Below are positions 1 through 6,170 of a DNA stretch of 7,777 nucleotides, one piece after another. The stretch spans positions 1 to 7,777 of the forward strand of contig SOHS01000098.1 in the NCBI GenBank assembly GCA_004377135.1, given 5' to 3'. Source of the DNA: Dehalococcoidia bacterium (GTDB lineage Bacteria; Chloroflexota; Dehalococcoidia; GIF9; AB-539-J10). Below the pieces are notes generated by a model. The model worked only from the letters and a program-made list of their open reading frames with translations. It was not told the origin of the DNA and ran no database searches. The number at the start of each line of letters is the position of its first letter. Positions within the stretch are counted from its first letter, which is position 1. Made by a program: the position numbers and the translations under genes.

Positions 1-26
1 CCTAGCCTACAAGACCTGCCGAAATA

Positions 27-923
27 CTAGGCAACGGGTGTTCTTTTTATGAAGTCCAGTATATGCTGAGATATTTCCTCACCCTTCTCTTCCTGAAGAA
101 AATGACCGGCGTCCTTGATTATAATCTCCGGCTGGTCTTTGGCTGCAGGTATAAGAGAGCGAAAGAACTTGTCACCGCCACCTGTAATAGGGTCTTTATC
201 TGAAAACATGACCAGGGCTGGCTTGTCCCATCTTGACAGGACTTCCCGAGCGTGCCGCATTTCGGCAGAGGCAGGTTCATCAGGGCTGATGGGAACGAGT
301 AGCGGCCACACGGCAGCCCCAGCCTTGTATGCAACGTCTGGAAAAGGCGCTTCATAAGCGGCGACGATTTCCTTCGTAAGCTTTTCAGGGTGGGCCATAC
401 CACCAAGTATCGATTGCCCGACCTCCAAATCAGGATGAGTCTCAGCATAACTACGCCATGCCAGGAAAGCTTCACTGGGCTTTCCCTTACCTGTGGGCAA
501 GCCGGTATTCATGATAACCAGCCTGGCAAAACGTTCCGGCATATGAGCGACCGCAGCCAGACCTATCAACCCACCCCAGTCCTGCACCACAACAGTTACC
601 TGCTCAAGGTCCATCGCCTTTATGAAGCCCATCAGCGTATCCAGATGCATCTTAAAGGTATATGCCTCCCGCTCGGTGAACTTATCAGACCGGCCAAAGC
701 CGACAAAGTCCATAGCTATAACACGGTGCTTTTTTGACATGGCGGTAATCATTTTACGGTATAGAAATGACCATGAGGGTTCGCCATGTAAACAGAGTAT
801 GGTCTCCCCTTTGCCTTCATCCACATAATGTATGCGCAATTCGTTAACCTCAATATAGTGTGGGGCAAAAGAGAAATCGGGCAATTTGGAAAAACGTTCA
901 TCTGGCGTACGGATAACTGGCAT
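27..923 (-). CDS. Haloalkane dehalogenase-like alpha/beta-hydrolase (DhlA / HLD-I type)
   Basis: A 298-residue soluble alpha/beta-hydrolase, close to DhlA in length (about 310). DhlA-family enzymes hydrolyse carbon-halogen bonds through an aspartyl-ester intermediate. Visible features are the N-terminal signature IRTPDERFSKLPDF, the oxyanion-loop motif HGEPSWSFLYRKM (46-58), nucleophile Asp115 in VVVQDWGG with halide-contacting Trp116 next to it, a cap region about 141-215 containing YEAPFPD, a probable acid Asp244 in SDKDPIT, and catalytic His274 in DAGHFLQEE. The second halide-stabilising Trp of DhlA (Trp175, in the cap) has no visible counterpart: the aligned stretch near residues 172-178 reads LGGMAHP. 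Dehalogenation is therefore not assured, and an epoxide hydrolase or another ester/halide hydrolase is possible. The start is ATG at 921-923, preceded by AGGAG about 10 nt upstream. The gene has its own promoter and stands alone. The fold and subfamily are certain; the substrate is not. Confidence 0.88.
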   Translation of the reverse strand: MPVIRTPDERFSKLPDFSFAPHYIEVNELRIHYVDEGKGETILCLHGEPSWSFLYRKMITAMSKKHRVIAMDFVGFGRSDKFTEREAYTFKMHLDTLMGFIKAMDLEQVTVVVQDWGGLIGLAAVAHMPERFARLVIMNTGLPTGKGKPSEAFLAWRSYAETHPDLEVGQSILGGMAHPEKLTKEIVAAYEAPFPDVAYKAGAAVWPLLVPISPDEPASAEMRHAREVLSRWDKPALVMFSDKDPITGGGDKFFRSLIPAAKDQPEIIIKDAGHFLQEEKGEEISQHILDFIKRTPVA

Positions 924-960
924 GCTTATATATCTCCTGCTTAATTATTATGCTATGAAA

Positions 961-990
961 AGTATATATACCTGTGCTTTGGTTTTTCAA
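961..990 (-). promoter_or_regulatory. Candidate sigma-70 promoter of the dehalogenase-like gene
   Basis: On the minus strand TTGAAA (985-990) is followed after 18 bp by TATACT (961-966); an overlapping TATATA gives a 16-bp spacer. It lies about 40 bp upstream of the ATG at 923 and outside repeat A, whose left edge is 24 bp further upstream. This indicates that the hydrolase is transcribed independently of the upstream NmrA-like gene. Confidence 0.5.
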
Positions 991-1013
991 CCTAATATAC
1001 TCCGAATTAGCCA

Positions 1014-1077
1014 GGTATTCCGGGGATATACTACCTGATTTATAGCAGGCCTGATTGGTATGGTGTCCCAGGAATTC
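1014..1077 (+). repeat. Interspersed palindromic repeat, copy A (64 bp)
   Basis: One of four same-orientation copies in the window. It matches copy B at 54 of 61 aligned bases and copy C at 54 of 64. The left end GGTATTCCGGGGATATA and the right end GGTATGGTGTCCCAGGAATTC (revised here as arms 1014-1034 and 1057-1077) are imperfect inverted repeats around a 22-bp core that contains the palindrome CAGGCCTG. The plus-strand transcript would pair 11 of 13 arm positions if G-U pairs are allowed. Its right edge GAATTC overlaps the TGA stop codon (1076-1078) of the NmrA-like gene. Confidence 0.85.
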
Positions 1078-1717
1078 AGTAGGCGACAGTGAATCTTTCG
1101 CGAATATGTTGCGGGTGCTCAAGTTCATCGAGCATGGCAACGGCGTAGTCCTGCGTGGAGATTTTGCTTTCGCCTTCTTCGTTCTTAAGAAGTTGGTCTT
1201 TCCCAACACGGTAATGCCCCGTCCGCTCTTTGGCGGCGATTGAGGCTGGCGGGCTTAAGAATGTCCACTCAAGTTCATTTTCTTTTCTTAACATGTAAAG
1301 TGTTTCCCTGGTTGCCAGCACTCCTTTTTTCACCTGCTCCGGGAAACTCACCGTATCCAAAAGCTGCACGCCAGGGGCGACTTCAAGAGTTCCAGCCCCG
1401 CCGACAACCAGCAATCTTTTGATTCCCGACTTCTTGACACCGCTGATAATCGCCTTATAACCCTTGATTTGCTCATCGTAAATACCTGGATTGCTCCAGC
1501 CGGGATTGTAGGCACTTATAACCGCGTCATGACCTTTCACGAGTTCGTCGACCTTATCTTTAAGAATGTCCGCTTTCACAACGGTAAGATGCGGGTTCCG
1601 CACAGTTATTTTCTCAGGATTGCGCACAATCGCAGTTACCTGATGATCCCGCGCCAGTGCTTCATCGCGAATGAATGCTCCAATCTGACCGCTTGCTCCA
1701 ATGATTGCTACTTTCAT
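1076..1717 (-). CDS. NAD(P)-binding NmrA/YwnB-type atypical short-chain dehydrogenase
   Basis: A 213-residue single-domain Rossmann protein of the atypical SDR group that includes Bacillus YwnB and the NmrA-like or NADH-flavin-reductase-like proteins. The N-terminus MKVAIIGASGQIGAFI carries the GxSGxxG dinucleotide loop (residues 7-13). It is followed by a basic AIVRNPEK segment near 29-36, typical of NADPH-preferring members, and by VVGGAGTLEV near 105-114. There is no classical YxxxK active site, as usual in this group. Members are redox sensors or small reductases; the substrate cannot be told here. The start is ATG at 1715-1717, with GGAGG 9 nt upstream. A TATAAT box lies about 70 bp upstream beside repeat B. 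The C-terminus RFTVAY is the natural family end, so repeat A was placed directly after the stop without truncating the protein. It is not obviously co-transcribed with the dehalogenase-like gene, which has its own promoter. Confidence 0.85.
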   Translation of the reverse strand: MKVAIIGASGQIGAFIRDEALARDHQVTAIVRNPEKITVRNPHLTVVKADILKDKVDELVKGHDAVISAYNPGWSNPGIYDEQIKGYKAIISGVKKSGIKRLLVVGGAGTLEVAPGVQLLDTVSFPEQVKKGVLATRETLYMLRKENELEWTFLSPPASIAAKERTGHYRVGKDQLLKNEEGESKISTQDYAVAMLDELEHPQHIRERFTVAY

Positions 1718-1785
1718 AAATTTAACCCTCCCGTCTGGTGATTTGCACTTCCGTAGATTTCCTCACGCCAGAATTACTTGTACCT

Positions 1786-1814
1786 ATTATACAACGGTTA
1801 GATTCCGGGGACAT
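1786..1814 (-). promoter_or_regulatory. Candidate promoter of the NmrA-like gene, -10 box beside repeat B
   Basis: On the minus strand a perfect TATAAT (1786-1791) lies about 70 bp upstream of the ATG at 1717. With a 17-bp spacer the -35 hexamer would be ATGTCC (1809-1814), only a three-of-six match, and it would fall inside repeat B. The -10 call is fair and the -35 call is weak. Confidence 0.4.
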
Positions 1815-1862
1815 AATGCCTGATTTGCAGCAGGCCTGATTGGTATGGTATCCCTGGAATTC
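1802..1862 (+). repeat. Interspersed palindromic repeat, copy B (61 bp)
   Basis: Same family and orientation as copy A (54 of 61 identical). The left end is ATTCCGGGGACATAATGCC and the right end is GGTATGGTATCCCTGGAATTC in arm positions 1842-1862. The core includes CAGGCCTG and two copies of GCCTGATT. Unlike the other copies it is not at the 3' end of a gene: it lies between the starts of the divergent genes at 1717 and 2056, between their candidate -10 boxes. No target-site duplication is visible. Confidence 0.85.
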
Positions 1863-1888
1863 ACATTCGAGACAAGAAAATGCTACAC

Positions 1889-1894
1889 TATAAT
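1889..1894 (+). promoter_or_regulatory. Candidate -10 box for the DUF350-like/transglutaminase operon
   Basis: A perfect TATAAT lies 27 bp to the right of repeat B. No good -35 hexamer is present: the 17-bp spacing gives TTCGAG. If it is used, transcription would start near 1901 and leave a leader of about 155 nt before the ATG at 2056. That leader would contain the short dyad at 1923-1940 and the 10-bp palindrome AGCGGCCGCT (1986-1995). Confidence 0.35.
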
Positions 1895-1922
1895 AGAATA
1901 GCCCTGTAGGTGGGTGGTACTC

Positions 1923-1940
1923 GGAACTATGAAATGTTCC
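1923..1940. promoter_or_regulatory. Short dyad GGAAC-N8-GTTCC in the operon leader
   Basis: Perfect 5-bp arms separated by 8 bp lie between the candidate -10 box and the start at 2056. This could be an operator or a small RNA hairpin. The arms recall LexA-type half sites, but the spacing differs from the known Gram-positive SOS box, so no regulator is assigned. Confidence 0.2.
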
Positions 1941-2055
1941 ATAATTCCGCAAAAAATGCACTGCTTTTGTAGGCTTTACATAACCAGCGGCCGCTATTGA
2001 AACTCATGTTATGTCATTACCATTAATCGAATATGGACAATAAGGAGGTACTAAT

Positions 2056-2541
2056 ATGCCAGAGTTAGGTTTAGGCATCCCTTTCTGGGTAATTGTTTTG
2101 ATATGGTTAGCTAAGGTTGTGTTGCTGGTTTTCGTCTCTGCTCTTCTGGCGTGGCTCGGAGTCAGAGCGCTGGATGCGCTTATCCCTCATGTCCCTTATC
2201 GCGAGCGCATAGGTGAGAGCCCGGTGGCTACCGGGTTGTTCATAGCCGGCTTCTTCATCCTGATTGGTCTTGTTATCCACGGCGCTATTACCGCACTAAC
2301 TGCGGTCACAGCTCCAATAGTGTGGTACATCTTCGATTTCAGGACGTGGGGGTTACTGGCTTTGAGCTTTGCGATAAGCTTACTGCTTGGAGTAGCCCTA
2401 TTCTATATCTTGGACAAGCTAACGCCTAAAATACCGTTTGGCAGTATTACCGATAGCCCCGTGGCTGCAGGACTACATATCTTTGGTTATCTCGTCTTCT
2501 TTGGCTTAATACTCCACGCGGCACTGACCGGACCGTTATGA
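2056..2541 (+). CDS. Internally duplicated four-helix membrane protein, DUF350-like
   Basis: A 161-residue integral membrane protein with helices at about 10-34, 57-79, 98-118 and 136-157. The two halves are repeats of each other. Residues 38-79 (LDALIPHVPYRE, then ESPVATGLFIAG, then GLVIHGAIT) match 117-158 (LDKLTPKIPFG, then DSPVAAGLHIFG, then GLILHAALT). The element LDxLxPxxP followed by a polar turn and a Val/Ala-rich helix resembles the DUF350 family (UPF0719, YjfL-like), whose members often carry this duplication. The match is made by eye. Each repeat has a His in its second helix (75 and 154). The start is well fixed by a near-perfect AAGGAGGT at 2042-2049, 6 nt before ATG. The stop TGA overlaps the ATG of the next gene, so the two are translationally coupled. 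Family function is unknown; members occur near envelope and polyamine-modification genes. Confidence 0.8.
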   Translation: MPELGLGIPFWVIVLIWLAKVVLLVFVSALLAWLGVRALDALIPHVPYRERIGESPVATGLFIAGFFILIGLVIHGAITALTAVTAPIVWYIFDFRTWGLLALSFAISLLLGVALFYILDKLTPKIPFGSITDSPVAAGLHIFGYLVFFGLILHAALTGPL

Positions 2542-3392
2542 AGAAAGCCAGGGTTTTACTGGGTCTAATAGTTGCCCTACTAGTTGCGGTGGCGACTGCT
2601 GGTTACGCCTCAGCATTTCTGTCTGAAGGTTTCTACGAGAGAGACGGAGATACTTTTGATGACTGGGAGATATGTAGGACCAGGGCCTTCGGTGAAGACG
2701 GTTTTTATCAAATAACTGACACAGGGTTTCGTCCGGCGATAGCCTTCCAGAGCCTGGGGGACCAGGCTAACGCAGCCTATAGCCTGGGTGAGCAGATTGC
2801 CAATGAATATCCAGACCCGGTACGGAGGGCAGAGGCGGTATTTCATTTTGTTCGTGACGGGGTGGAATATACCCCTGATATAGACCAAAATGGAAATGAA
2901 GAGTTTGCCCAGAATGCCGACGAGCTGGCTACAGCTATTGTCGAGGATGGAATTGGGTATGCTGATTGTGAAGATATGGCGGTATTACTGGCGGTTATGT
3001 ATAGAGCCGCCGGGTTTCGCTCTGCTATAGTGCTTGTCCCGGAGCACACTTCGGTATTGGTTTATTTACCTGAATATGAAAAGGCAACCGCCGTTTTCGA
3101 GCTGGAAGGTGAGCCGGGATGGGTCTGGGTGGAGGCTACCGGCAAAAACAACCCCCTGGGTTGGGTGCCCAAACAGTACCTCAATGACAAGATAGCTGCC
3201 TATGAAATTTCTGCCGAGATACCTGCTTACGAAATACCTGCCGAAACAGCAGCGCCGTTAACACCACCTCCCACCCCAGCGACGGCGGTTACCGGAATCG
3301 GCAAGGGGACCACCTACCGGCCGTACCTTTTTTTCATCGTAATTGGTTTATTGTGGTGTACGTCGTTGTTCAGACGGAGGCGAAGACGTTGA
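2538..3392 (+). CDS. Exported membrane-anchored transglutaminase-like cysteine protein
   Basis: A 284-residue protein whose start overlaps the previous stop as ATGA. A signal peptide covers about 1-26 (basic KKAR, a hydrophobic stretch, cleavage near ASA-FL). A transglutaminase-like domain follows: a helical lead-in with VRRAEAVFHFVRDGVEYTPD (95-114), catalytic Cys144 in YADCEDMAVLLAVMYRAAGF, His170 in VPEHTSV, and the third position at Glu199 in WVWVEATG, where Asp is usual. A linker follows with a short duplicated AYEIxAE unit (221-237) and a Pro/Thr-rich stretch. It ends with a transmembrane helix (about 262-278) and an RRRRRR tail. The topology is therefore outside-facing with a short cytoplasmic tail. 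Domains of this type act as proteases, amidases or cross-linkers; which applies here is unknown. No LPXTG or known exosortase-type motif precedes the helix. The partner is very likely the coupled DUF350-like membrane protein. Confidence 0.85.
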   Translation: MKKARVLLGLIVALLVAVATAGYASAFLSEGFYERDGDTFDDWEICRTRAFGEDGFYQITDTGFRPAIAFQSLGDQANAAYSLGEQIANEYPDPVRRAEAVFHFVRDGVEYTPDIDQNGNEEFAQNADELATAIVEDGIGYADCEDMAVLLAVMYRAAGFRSAIVLVPEHTSVLVYLPEYEKATAVFELEGEPGWVWVEATGKNNPLGWVPKQYLNDKIAAYEISAEIPAYEIPAETAAPLTPPPTPATAVTGIGKGTTYRPYLFFIVIGLLWCTSLFRRRRRR

Positions 3393-3495
3393 GCCAGTCT
3401 CCAATATGCGTCTTCTGCGATTAGTGTTATAGGTCATAATACATCACGCACGGTACATTTGATTGGAAGGATGTTCCTTTAATTATTATATGTCA

Positions 3496-3511
3496 AGGAT
3501 TGCGCAATCCT
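3496..3511. other. Perfect 16-bp palindrome AGGATTGCGCAATCCT
   Basis: It lies in the 199-bp gap between the convergent transglutaminase-like and racemase genes. As RNA it could fold to a 6-bp stem with a GCGC loop, but no U-run follows on either strand. It could be a weak bidirectional terminator or a protein-binding site. The rest of the gap shows no gene. Confidence 0.3.
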
Positions 3512-3591
3512 GATTTGGTGTATCACAAAATCCACCCTGCCATTCAACGCCCGAAGAAATATGCAGCGACATACCAATAGGGACAGAAGTT

Positions 3592-4290
3592 CTAAATTTC
3601 AGCGAGCGCCAGGTTGACCGCGGCTTCCGCATGGAGCTGAGTAGTATCAAATATTGGAACATTTATGTCACCAGGCTGGATGAGCAAGGGGAGTTCCGTG
3701 CATCCAAGCACAATACCCTCAGCGCCATTATTAACCAATTTACTGACAATGTTGGCACAAACACAGCGGGAAGACGCATTAACCTTGCTCTCACAGAGTT
3801 CATGGTAAATAATTTGATGAATAGTATCTATATCATCTTCCCCAGGCACAATCACCTCGATAGCAAAGCGGTCCCGAAGCCTCTCCTGATAGAAAGATTC
3901 TTTCATTACAAACCTTGTTCCCAGTAGGCCTATTCGGTGCAGCCCCCGTTCCTTGATGGCATCGCCAGTTACATCAGTAATGTGAAGCAGTGGCAAGCCA
4001 ACTTTCTCCTCTACGTCATCAGCAACTTTATGCATGGTGTTTGTGCAGATTATTAAGAAGTCAGCACCAGCTCGCTTAACAGCATTACCCGCATCGACAA
4101 GAATATTGGCCATGTCATCCCAGCGGTCTTCATGCTGAGCCCTTTGAATCTCATTAAAATCTAAGTTATAAAGAACCAGGCGGGCTGAGTGAAGACCACC
4201 TAGCCTGATGGCAAATGACTCATTGATGATTCGATAGTACTCTAATGTAGAATTCCAGCTCATACCTCCGATCAATCCAATGACTCTCAT
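3592..4290 (-). CDS. Aspartate/glutamate-type amino acid racemase (RacX/YgeA-like)
   Basis: A 232-residue cytosolic, PLP-independent racemase of the Asp/Glu racemase superfamily, the usual length (E. coli YgeA about 230). These enzymes invert an amino acid alpha-carbon with two cysteines acting as acid and base. The family signature GLIGGMSWNSTLEYY (5-19) is present. The first catalytic Cys82 is in LIICTNTMHK, and the second, Cys197, is in LGCTELPLL. A second Rossmann-like half begins near 118 (HRIGLLGTRFVM). Both catalytic cysteines are intact, so the enzyme is probably active. The substrate could be aspartate, glutamate or a broader set, since RacX/YgeA proteins are often broad-specificity. 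D-amino acids may feed peptidoglycan or signalling. The start is ATG at 4288-4290, with AAGGA about 6 nt upstream. It stands alone, convergent with the transglutaminase-like gene and divergent from the MATE gene. Confidence 0.9.
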   Translation of the reverse strand: MRVIGLIGGMSWNSTLEYYRIINESFAIRLGGLHSARLVLYNLDFNEIQRAQHEDRWDDMANILVDAGNAVKRAGADFLIICTNTMHKVADDVEEKVGLPLLHITDVTGDAIKERGLHRIGLLGTRFVMKESFYQERLRDRFAIEVIVPGEDDIDTIHQIIYHELCESKVNASSRCVCANIVSKLVNNGAEGIVLGCTELPLLIQPGDINVPIFDTTQLHAEAAVNLALAEI

Positions 4291-4391
4291 AAGCTTCCTT
4301 TCTGCCTATACAATCTGCGGTTACCAATCAAGACACTCTGAAATTTGATATATCTCAGGCTCGGTCTGATCATGAATATAACACAATTCGA

Positions 4392-4410
4392 TACAACTCG
4401 TACTGTTGTA
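4392..4410. promoter_or_regulatory. Dyad TACAAC-N7-GTTGTA in the racemase/MATE divergent gap
   Basis: Perfect 6-bp arms with a 7-bp spacer, about 100 bp upstream of the racemase start and 200 bp upstream of the MATE start. The size suits a dimeric repressor operator. No regulator gene is adjacent, so this is only a candidate. The 318-bp gap (4291-4608) holds no convincing gene. Confidence 0.2.
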
Positions 4411-4462
4411 ATACTAGCTTAATAGATTTAGTAAACATAGATACAAATTGTGGGTGGACGAC

Positions 4463-4513
4463 TTGCGGTACTCCCAAGCGCAGGGGTAAAATAACGCATA
4501 AACACCGGAGTAC
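4463..4513 (+). promoter_or_regulatory. Candidate MATE promoter flanked by an inverted repeat
   Basis: TTGCGG (4463-4468) and TAAAAT (4487-4492) are spaced by 18 bp, a plausible but imperfect sigma-70 promoter giving a leader of about 110 nt. The perfect 7-bp inverted repeat GTACTCC (4468-4474) and GGAGTAC (4507-4513) brackets the -10 box and the likely transcription start. That placement would suit repression or a leader hairpin. A further 10-bp palindrome CATAGCTATG (4583-4592) lies just before the gene. Confidence 0.3.
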
Positions 4514-4608
4514 TGGAAAGCATCTGTATCTTCACACTGACTATGACCCCACTAGTTTCCTGTGCCAAATAATCATGGACTGCATAGCTATGGTTAGCCG
4601 TAAGGATA

Positions 4609-6051
4609 ATGAAGACGGATAAACCTGATGAGCTTCAGGAGACTACCGCACGTCTTGGTACAGAGCGGCTAAGCAAGCTACTCCTCCGCCTGAGTGCGCC
4701 CAGCATTGCCTCAATGGTAACCATCTCTCTCTATCACCTAGCTGACACATTCTGGCTGGGTCAGCTCAGCTATCAGGCGATTGCCGCTGTAACCGTTACA
4801 TTTCCGTTTTATATTGCCGTGGTCGCCATCGGTGTTGGCACAGGTGTTGGTGCCAACGCCTTAGCATCGCGGCGTTTCGGTGAAAGAAACATCGAGGCAA
4901 CCAACCAGGTGGCTGGCCAGATCTTTCCACTGACTGTTGTATTTGGTGTTATTTTCACCGTTATCAGTGTCTTCTTTGCCAGGCCGGTAGCCATTCTACT
5001 TGGGGCTACACCGGACATTGTAGCCTTGACGGTGGAGTACCTCGTTTTCATAGGCTGGGGAATGCTGTTTATTCTTTTTCGACTCATGTCACGCAACGTT
5101 TTCCATGCAGCTGGGGATGCCGTTAAGCCGATGATTTTCACTATTGTTGGCGCTGTGCTCAATGCCATCCTCGACCCATTCTTTATCTTTGGTTGGGGGC
5201 CTTTCCCGGAGATGGGTATCGGTGGGGCTGGGTTGGCGACAACGATAACTGGGGGAATCGCTGCCGCACTTAGTTTCTACTATCTGGTCGGCGGAAGATC
5301 TGTCTACAGGTTGAAGCTGCATCACCTCAGACCTAATCTTTCTATCATAACGCAGATCTACCGTGTGGGCTTGCCATCGATTTTGATGGAACTGACGGAA
5401 ACAATAGTTTTCATCTTATTCAACCGGATTGTAGCCGGTTTCGGTTCAATAACGCTGGCAGCCCTGGGAATCGGGATACGTGTTATCGACCTCGCGTTTA
5501 TGCCCATTATCGGTGTTGCTCATGGTCTTCTACCAATTGTTGGCTTCTGCCTGGGGGCACGCCTCTGGAAACGGCTGTGGTCAGCTGTCAAGCTAGCCTC
5601 CGTTGCTCTGGTGGTGATGTTGGGTATTGCCACTATCATTCTGGAGATCTTCGTTCCACAGGCAATCGCTATTTTCAATAGTGACCCTGAACTGCTGGCC
5701 ATTGCCGTGCCAGGAATGCGCATTCTCATTTCAACCCTAATTCTGATGGGTCCGGCCATTATGTTCATTACCACCTTTCAGGGACTATCCAAAGGGTGGA
5801 CAGCCATTTTTCTTTCACTGGTGCGTGAGTTGGTTTTTTTCATCCCTGCAATTCTCATCCTGCCCCGCTTCATGGGGCTGAACGGCGTCTGGTTGTCTAT
5901 CCCCATAGCAGATGTCTGTGGTACCGCTATTGCTGGGTTTTGGCTTTACCGCGAGTACCGGTTACAGAAGCGCAGCGGCATCTGGGATAATGCGCCGGGC
6001 GTCGAGCCCATACCGAAAGTCGTGCCTGCAGACCCGCCTGCGCCTGATTGA
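4609..6051 (+). CDS. MATE-family multidrug/organic cation exporter (DinF/NorM-like)
   Basis: A 480-residue inner-membrane antiporter of the usual MATE length (450-480). It exports cationic drugs or metabolites in exchange for H+ or Na+. Twelve hydrophobic helices in two six-helix bundles can be followed, at about 30-50, 58-80, 103-123, 138-158, 174-194, 207-227, 250-270, 280-300, 330-350, 368-388, 400-418 and 427-447. Family landmarks are LGTERLSKLLLRLSAPSI, RNVFHAAGDAVKPM (162-175), VLNAILDPFFIFGWGP (183-198) and GIGGAGLATT (203-212). The short Pro-rich tail (460-480) is probably cytoplasmic. The ATG at 4609 is preferred because it gives the conserved N-terminus and an in-frame stop lies at 4585-4587. 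Its nearest purine-rich sequence AAGGA (4602-4606) is unusually close, only 2 nt away, suggesting inefficient initiation or a leaderless-like mode. The next ATG (residue 36) would delete part of helix 1. The substrate cannot be predicted. Confidence 0.93.
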   Translation: MKTDKPDELQETTARLGTERLSKLLLRLSAPSIASMVTISLYHLADTFWLGQLSYQAIAAVTVTFPFYIAVVAIGVGTGVGANALASRRFGERNIEATNQVAGQIFPLTVVFGVIFTVISVFFARPVAILLGATPDIVALTVEYLVFIGWGMLFILFRLMSRNVFHAAGDAVKPMIFTIVGAVLNAILDPFFIFGWGPFPEMGIGGAGLATTITGGIAAALSFYYLVGGRSVYRLKLHHLRPNLSIITQIYRVGLPSILMELTETIVFILFNRIVAGFGSITLAALGIGIRVIDLAFMPIIGVAHGLLPIVGFCLGARLWKRLWSAVKLASVALVVMLGIATIILEIFVPQAIAIFNSDPELLAIAVPGMRILISTLILMGPAIMFITTFQGLSKGWTAIFLSLVRELVFFIPAILILPRFMGLNGVWLSIPIADVCGTAIAGFWLYREYRLQKRSGIWDNAPGVEPIPKVVPADPPAPD

Positions 6052-6136
6052 CAGCGGTGAAGCCCGTTACCCAATTGCATCAATCACTAGCTGGACAGAC
6101 CGGATATTGGTGGGCGATCATCTTATAACTGATTGG

Positions 6137-6163
6137 CTGGGGGCTTGGTCCCTTCCCCCCCAG
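6137..6163 (+). terminator. GC-rich hairpin downstream of the MATE gene
   Basis: CTGGGGG (6137-6143) pairs perfectly with CCCCCAG (6157-6163) across a 13-nt loop, 86 bp after the MATE stop. There is no U-run after the stem, so it is at best a factor-dependent or weak terminator, or an RNA 3'-end stabiliser. Confidence 0.3.
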
Positions 6164-6170
6164 TTGCGAT

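Noticed and set aside
898..1961. Minus-strand frames at 898-1209 and 1722-1961, plus one at 6277-6528, that share a similar peptide (like GHHTNQACYKSG)
   Set aside because: The similarity comes only from translating the interspersed repeat in one frame. The rest of each frame is unrelated, overlaps real genes and has no ribosome site.
1986..1995. AGCGGCCGCT (contains a NotI site) as a cloning scar or vector junction
   Set aside because: It lies in ordinary intergenic sequence with no vector sequence on either side; a chance 10-bp palindrome.
3250..3392. Possible sortase or exosortase sorting signal at the end of the transglutaminase-like protein
   Set aside because: A C-terminal helix and Arg cluster are present, but no LPXTG, PEP, PGF or similar motif precedes the helix; a plain membrane anchor is enough.
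3567..3602. CATACCAATAGGGACA near the racemase stop, resembling part of the repeat in reverse orientation
   Set aside because: Only about nine consecutive bases match (CATACCAAT) and the rest needs gaps; too little to call a fifth, degenerate copy.
4250..4272. GAATTCCAGCTCATACC inside the racemase gene, resembling a repeat end
   Set aside because: It encodes the conserved racemase motif GGMSWNST, so coding constraint explains it; the match to the repeat is short.
4468..4513. tRNA or riboswitch-like fold suggested by the 7-bp closing stem
   Set aside because: No internal cloverleaf stems, no T-loop GGTTCRA and no known aptamer core could be found; it is only an inverted repeat.
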